Shown here: piece after piece, positions 61,924 through 64,000 of the stretch | Numbering within the stretch: the stretch's first letter is position 1 | How the letters are laid out: the number at the start of each line of letters is the position of its first letter | NCBI GenBank assembly: GCA_024229395.1 | Contig: JAAESM010000074.1 | Span: forward strand, 124,001-188,000 | Direction: 5' to 3' | Source: Planctomycetota bacterium | GTDB taxonomy: Bacteria; Planctomycetota; UBA1135 | DNA: 64,000 nt | The notes under the pieces: model-generated | The model's database searches: none | The model's input: the letters and a program-made list of their open reading frames with translations, nothing else | What the model was told of the DNA's origin: nothing | Translations under genes and position numbers: made by a program

Positions 61924-62946
61924 TTAGAACAAGGAGCCGAAGATCGTCTGCAGCTCTTCGCTTGGTAGCTGGCTGACGACGTAGACGCGGCGCCCGGGCA
62001 AATCGCCCTCTGCTACGCGGATTCCGCCGATATCGGCGTGTTTCACCAAGACTGCGCCGCTTAATACGTTTAGCGCTGGCGTGCTCAAGGTCTTCTGTTG
62101 AGCGACGAAGAGCATGTGGATGCCGTCGCTGTATAGGGCCGCATGAATGTTGCCCAAGTTGGCCATGATGCCGTTGGCGAGCAGTAGACGCTCCTCAAGG
62201 CCGTAGAAACCAGGTGGCACATATTGCGGGCTTTGTGGCGCGAAACCGAGCAGTGGTTCATCGACTGGGCCGGCATAAGGGTGCTCGGCGACAGCTGGAA
62301 CCGCCCATGCGACACCGTTGTGATCTGGTGTGAAGTCCACATCGAGGGTCTTCATGCGCATGACTGGATCGCCCTGAACGTCGAAGCTGGTCCAACCTAG
62401 GAGCAGGTCCGTATCGACGGTGACGAGGAACTCGAAATTGCCTAGGCCATGCACGGACTCGGCGAAGATGCGTTTGCAATCGAGGCCGGCGACTTGCACG
62501 ACGCCTGGCTGTTCCGACCAGCGGAAGTTGCGCTGCAAGCTAATCTCGCTGCCGAGATGCAGGTCGCGATACTTCACCAAGTAGCGCTGCCGGTTGAAGT
62601 AACTGGACTCAAGCTGGGAGTCGGGCTGGCTCCACGTGGGTAAGCCGAGACCGGCGTACTCAAGAATGCTCAATGCGATCTCGCCGCTGCCGTCGCTGTG
62701 CAGGTCTTCCTTGAAGCGCTCGGCGCGACCCAAGTTATCGAAGATGCTTAGCTCACGAGTCGCTTGCAGATCCTGGTCCTCGACATAGTCGAATTCCGGA
62801 ATCGAAATCTTTTGGTGCGCTGCAAGGCCAACGCTTTGCGTACCGACTGTGGCAGCAAGAGTCTCGCCTTGAGTTTCCGCAGCTGGCCCGCAACCCATAA
62901 GGACTACAGTCAGAGCGGACATCGCGAGCACCAAGTGTGGGCGCAT
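61924..62946 (-). CDS. RseB/MucB-like lipoprotein, sigma-factor regulator
   Basis: A 340-residue lipoprotein (lipobox LMGCG) with a region resembling MucB/RseB, the periplasmic regulators that protect anti-sigma factors from proteolysis (an outer-membrane-lipoprotein-like fold). FLVTVDTDLLLGWTSFDVQG and QYVPPGFYGLEERLL fit the two-domain plan, and the C-terminal YSDGIHMLFVAQQK resembles the RseB C-terminal domain. The ATG overlaps the stop of the anti-sigma gene by 1 base (TGATG), and a TTG one codon earlier is the alternative start. Operon order sigma, anti-sigma, RseB-like matches the E. coli rpoE-rseA-rseB order. Confidence 0.65.
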   Translation of the reverse strand: MRPHLVLAMSALTVVLMGCGPAAETQGETLAATVGTQSVGLAAHQKISIPEFDYVEDQDLQATRELSIFDNLGRAERFKEDLHSDGSGEIALSILEYAGLGLPTWSQPDSQLESSYFNRQRYLVKYRDLHLGSEISLQRNFRWSEQPGVVQVAGLDCKRIFAESVHGLGNFEFLVTVDTDLLLGWTSFDVQGDPVMRMKTLDVDFTPDHNGVAWAVPAVAEHPYAGPVDEPLLGFAPQSPQYVPPGFYGLEERLLLANGIMANLGNIHAALYSDGIHMLFVAQQKTLSTPALNVLSGAVLVKHADIGGIRVAEGDLPGRRVYVVSQLPSEELQTIFGSLF

Positions 62947-63479
62947 CAAGCGTCGTCCTCCGCGGTTATGCCACCAAAGCCTTCTGCGAAGCTGTTGGCG
63001 ACGGAGGAAAGCTCCTTTGAAGAAACTTCCATGAAAACCACCTTAGCACGGAAGGCGGCGCGATCTGCTGCGGAGACTGGTCCGGCAAGGGCGGCGCCAG
63101 GATCTACCTGAGCGGGTCCCATGAAACGGTAGCCGATTCCGGCGCAGATCATTAGAGCAGCGGCAATGCTGAGGCGTCGGCCCCAAGCCTGGTTGTGAAG
63201 TACTCGGCCAGCTGGCTTTTGACTCTCAGGCTCTGCAATCGCTGCTAGTTGCGGTTGTACCCGCGACCATAAGTCTGCTGGAGCCTTTTCGACCTCACCC
63301 AAGGCGAGTCCTAACTGCACCTGCCCCCAAAGCTCCTCCGGGGCTTTTTCGACCTGACCAAGAGCCAATCCCAATTGCACCCGCTCCCAAAGCTCCTCGG
63401 GAGCCTTGGCACCACCAAGCGCACGCAAATCTTGCGTGAGCCGTTCAGGCAGTTCCGGGTTGTTGGGGTTGTTGGTCAA
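62946..63479 (-). CDS. Anti-sigma factor with tandem repeats (RseA-like)
   Basis: A 177-residue membrane anti-sigma factor directly downstream of an ECF sigma gene (5 bases). Residues 25-64 hold two near-identical 20-residue units (KAPEELW..VQLGLALG.VE), with a third partial unit to about 79; the cytoplasmic N-terminal helix that holds sigma lies here. A single membrane segment follows near 101-120 (RLSIAAALMICAGIGYRFMG), then a periplasmic domain of about 55 residues. The repeats are unusual for the family. The gene is coupled to the RseB-like gene. Confidence 0.75.
   Translation of the reverse strand: MTNNPNNPELPERLTQDLRALGGAKAPEELWERVQLGLALGQVEKAPEELWGQVQLGLALGEVEKAPADLWSRVQPQLAAIAEPESQKPAGRVLHNQAWGRRLSIAAALMICAGIGYRFMGPAQVDPGAALAGPVSAADRAAFRAKVVFMEVSSKELSSVANSFAEGFGGITAEDDA
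63243..63407 (-). repeat. 60-bp tandem repeat units in the anti-sigma gene
   Basis: Two full 20-codon units and a shorter third, encoding KAPEELW-VQLGLALG-VE type sequence. The units are similar at base as well as protein level, indicating recent tandem duplication of the sigma-binding segment. Confidence 0.8.
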
Positions 63480-63484
63480 GAGAA

Positions 63485-64000
63485 TCAGAGATTGAGGTGG
63501 TCAGGGTCGTACCCACTGTGTTGCAGCAGTTCACGCAACGCGGTGTGGGCACGATTAAGACGGGATTTCACTGTTCCGAGGCTGCATTCTTGAACTTCGG
63601 AAATCTCCTCATAGCTGAGGCCCTCCATGTATCGGAGAATAAGCAGCGCTGAGAAGCGTGGATTGAGGCGGGTCAGAGCATCTTGGATGAGCTGCTGATC
63701 CTCAGTCCTGGCGACCTCGACGACGGGATCGGAAGATTCCGTTTCACCTGCAACTTGATTGAGGTGATGTTCACCCTCTGCGGACCCCACCGAAGTGTGG
63801 ATGCCAGCACGGGGGCTGTCGAGCCGACGGCGGCGGGTGTCGATTGCTGCATTGACAGCAATTCGGTAAACCCAAGAGGAGAATCGGCTGCGAAAGGCGA
63901 AATCCCTGATGCGTCGGGCCAAAGTGATCATGGTTTCCTGTGCTGCATCCATGGCATCCTCTCGGTTGCCCGTGACACGCAGACAGATTGTGAAAACCCG
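63485..64000 (-). CDS. ECF RNA polymerase sigma factor, 5' end beyond window
   Basis: An extracytoplasmic-function sigma-70 factor. Region 2 is visible as GNREDAMDAAQETMITLARR and WVYRIAVNAAIDTRRRR, region 4 as LNPRFSALLILRYMEGLSYE and CSLGTVKSRLNRAHTAL. The frame continues past the window edge (VFTICLRVTGN), so the start lies outside; an internal ATG at 63952 would cut region 2 in half and is not the start. It probably controls its own operon (anti-sigma and RseB-like) in response to envelope stress. Confidence 0.9.
   Translation of the reverse strand, partial: RVFTICLRVTGNREDAMDAAQETMITLARRIRDFAFRSRFSSWVYRIAVNAAIDTRRRRLDSPRAGIHTSVGSAEGEHHLNQVAGETESSDPVVEVARTEDQQLIQDALTRLNPRFSALLILRYMEGLSYEEISEVQECSLGTVKSRLNRAHTALRELLQHSGYDPDHLNL

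Noticed and set aside
1..64000. CRISPR arrays, insertion sequences and prophage
   Set aside because: No spaced direct repeats, transposase motifs, terminal inverted repeats or phage structural genes were found.

Overview
The window looks like a chromosomal segment of a Planctomycetota bacterium of moderately high GC. The signature evidence is the DUF1552 / DUF1587-1592-1595-1588-1585 pair at 19.7-24.2 kb, a fused DUF1080 + dehydrogenase-like + c-type heme protein at 35.5-39.0 kb, PDZ/DUF6288 proteins, several sulfatase-fold enzymes and many secreted proteins or lipoproteins of unknown role. Species cannot be decided from the sequence alone. Gene density is high: junctions are often 1- or 4-base stop/start overlaps, and no gene-free stretch exceeds 300 bases. 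I see no CRISPR array, transposase, prophage or origin.

Layout. 0-10.5 kb: an AddB-like nuclease (cut by the window edge) and an AddA-like helicase-nuclease, a ClpP-fold lipoprotein with a tiny coupled lipoprotein, an RluA-type pseudouridine synthase, rpsU with its terminator, and recD2. 10.5-19.7 kb: two tandem membrane-anchored alkaline-phosphatase-superfamily enzymes, an M24B aminopeptidase, a cysteine desulfurase, nhaA, a broken thioredoxin-like gene and a VOC protein. 19.7-28.2 kb: the DUF1552/DUF1592 pair, a Cys-type sulfatase coupled to a VOC protein, a zincin lipoprotein and a small membrane protein. 28.2-35.2 kb: B12-dependent ribonucleotide reductase nrdJ, a GT9 heptosyltransferase-like protein, a MATE transporter and a protein with two separate zincin motifs. 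35.2-35.4 kb: a SelW/Rdx-like selenoprotein gene in which both redox cysteines are TGA. 35.5-48.0 kb: large secreted proteins, including the heme fusion, two LamG-like proteins (one with a sialidase domain), two PDZ/DUF6288 proteins and an N-formylglutamate-amidohydrolase-like fusion. 48.1-54.2 kb: tRNA-Met, a decayed gene, and a four-gene operon of two M14 carboxypeptidase paralogs (one lacking the zinc ligands) followed by a TIGR03546/TIGR03545-like pair. 54.2-64 kb: MscS, a TPR protein, a HAD hydrolase, a split nitrilase + NAD synthetase pair, HEAT proteins, and an ECF sigma / anti-sigma / RseB-like operon that leaves the window.

How the genes work together. Three blocks read as functional units: DNA-end processing (AddAB-like, with recD2 nearby), NAD synthesis (glutaminase and synthetase overlapping by 4 bases), and envelope-stress signalling (sigma, anti-sigma, RseB-like). 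The DUF1592/DUF1552 and M14/TIGR0354x operons are conserved-looking but of unknown biochemistry. The most unusual signal is the selenoprotein at 35206-35430: a U-x-x-U motif at the exact CxxC position, with a SECIS-like hairpin placed correctly for both UGAs. The broken gene at 18.5-19.2 kb has an in-frame TGA also followed by a SECIS-like hairpin, so selenocysteine use may be wider in this genome. All calls rest on reading the sequence and family knowledge; no database search was run.
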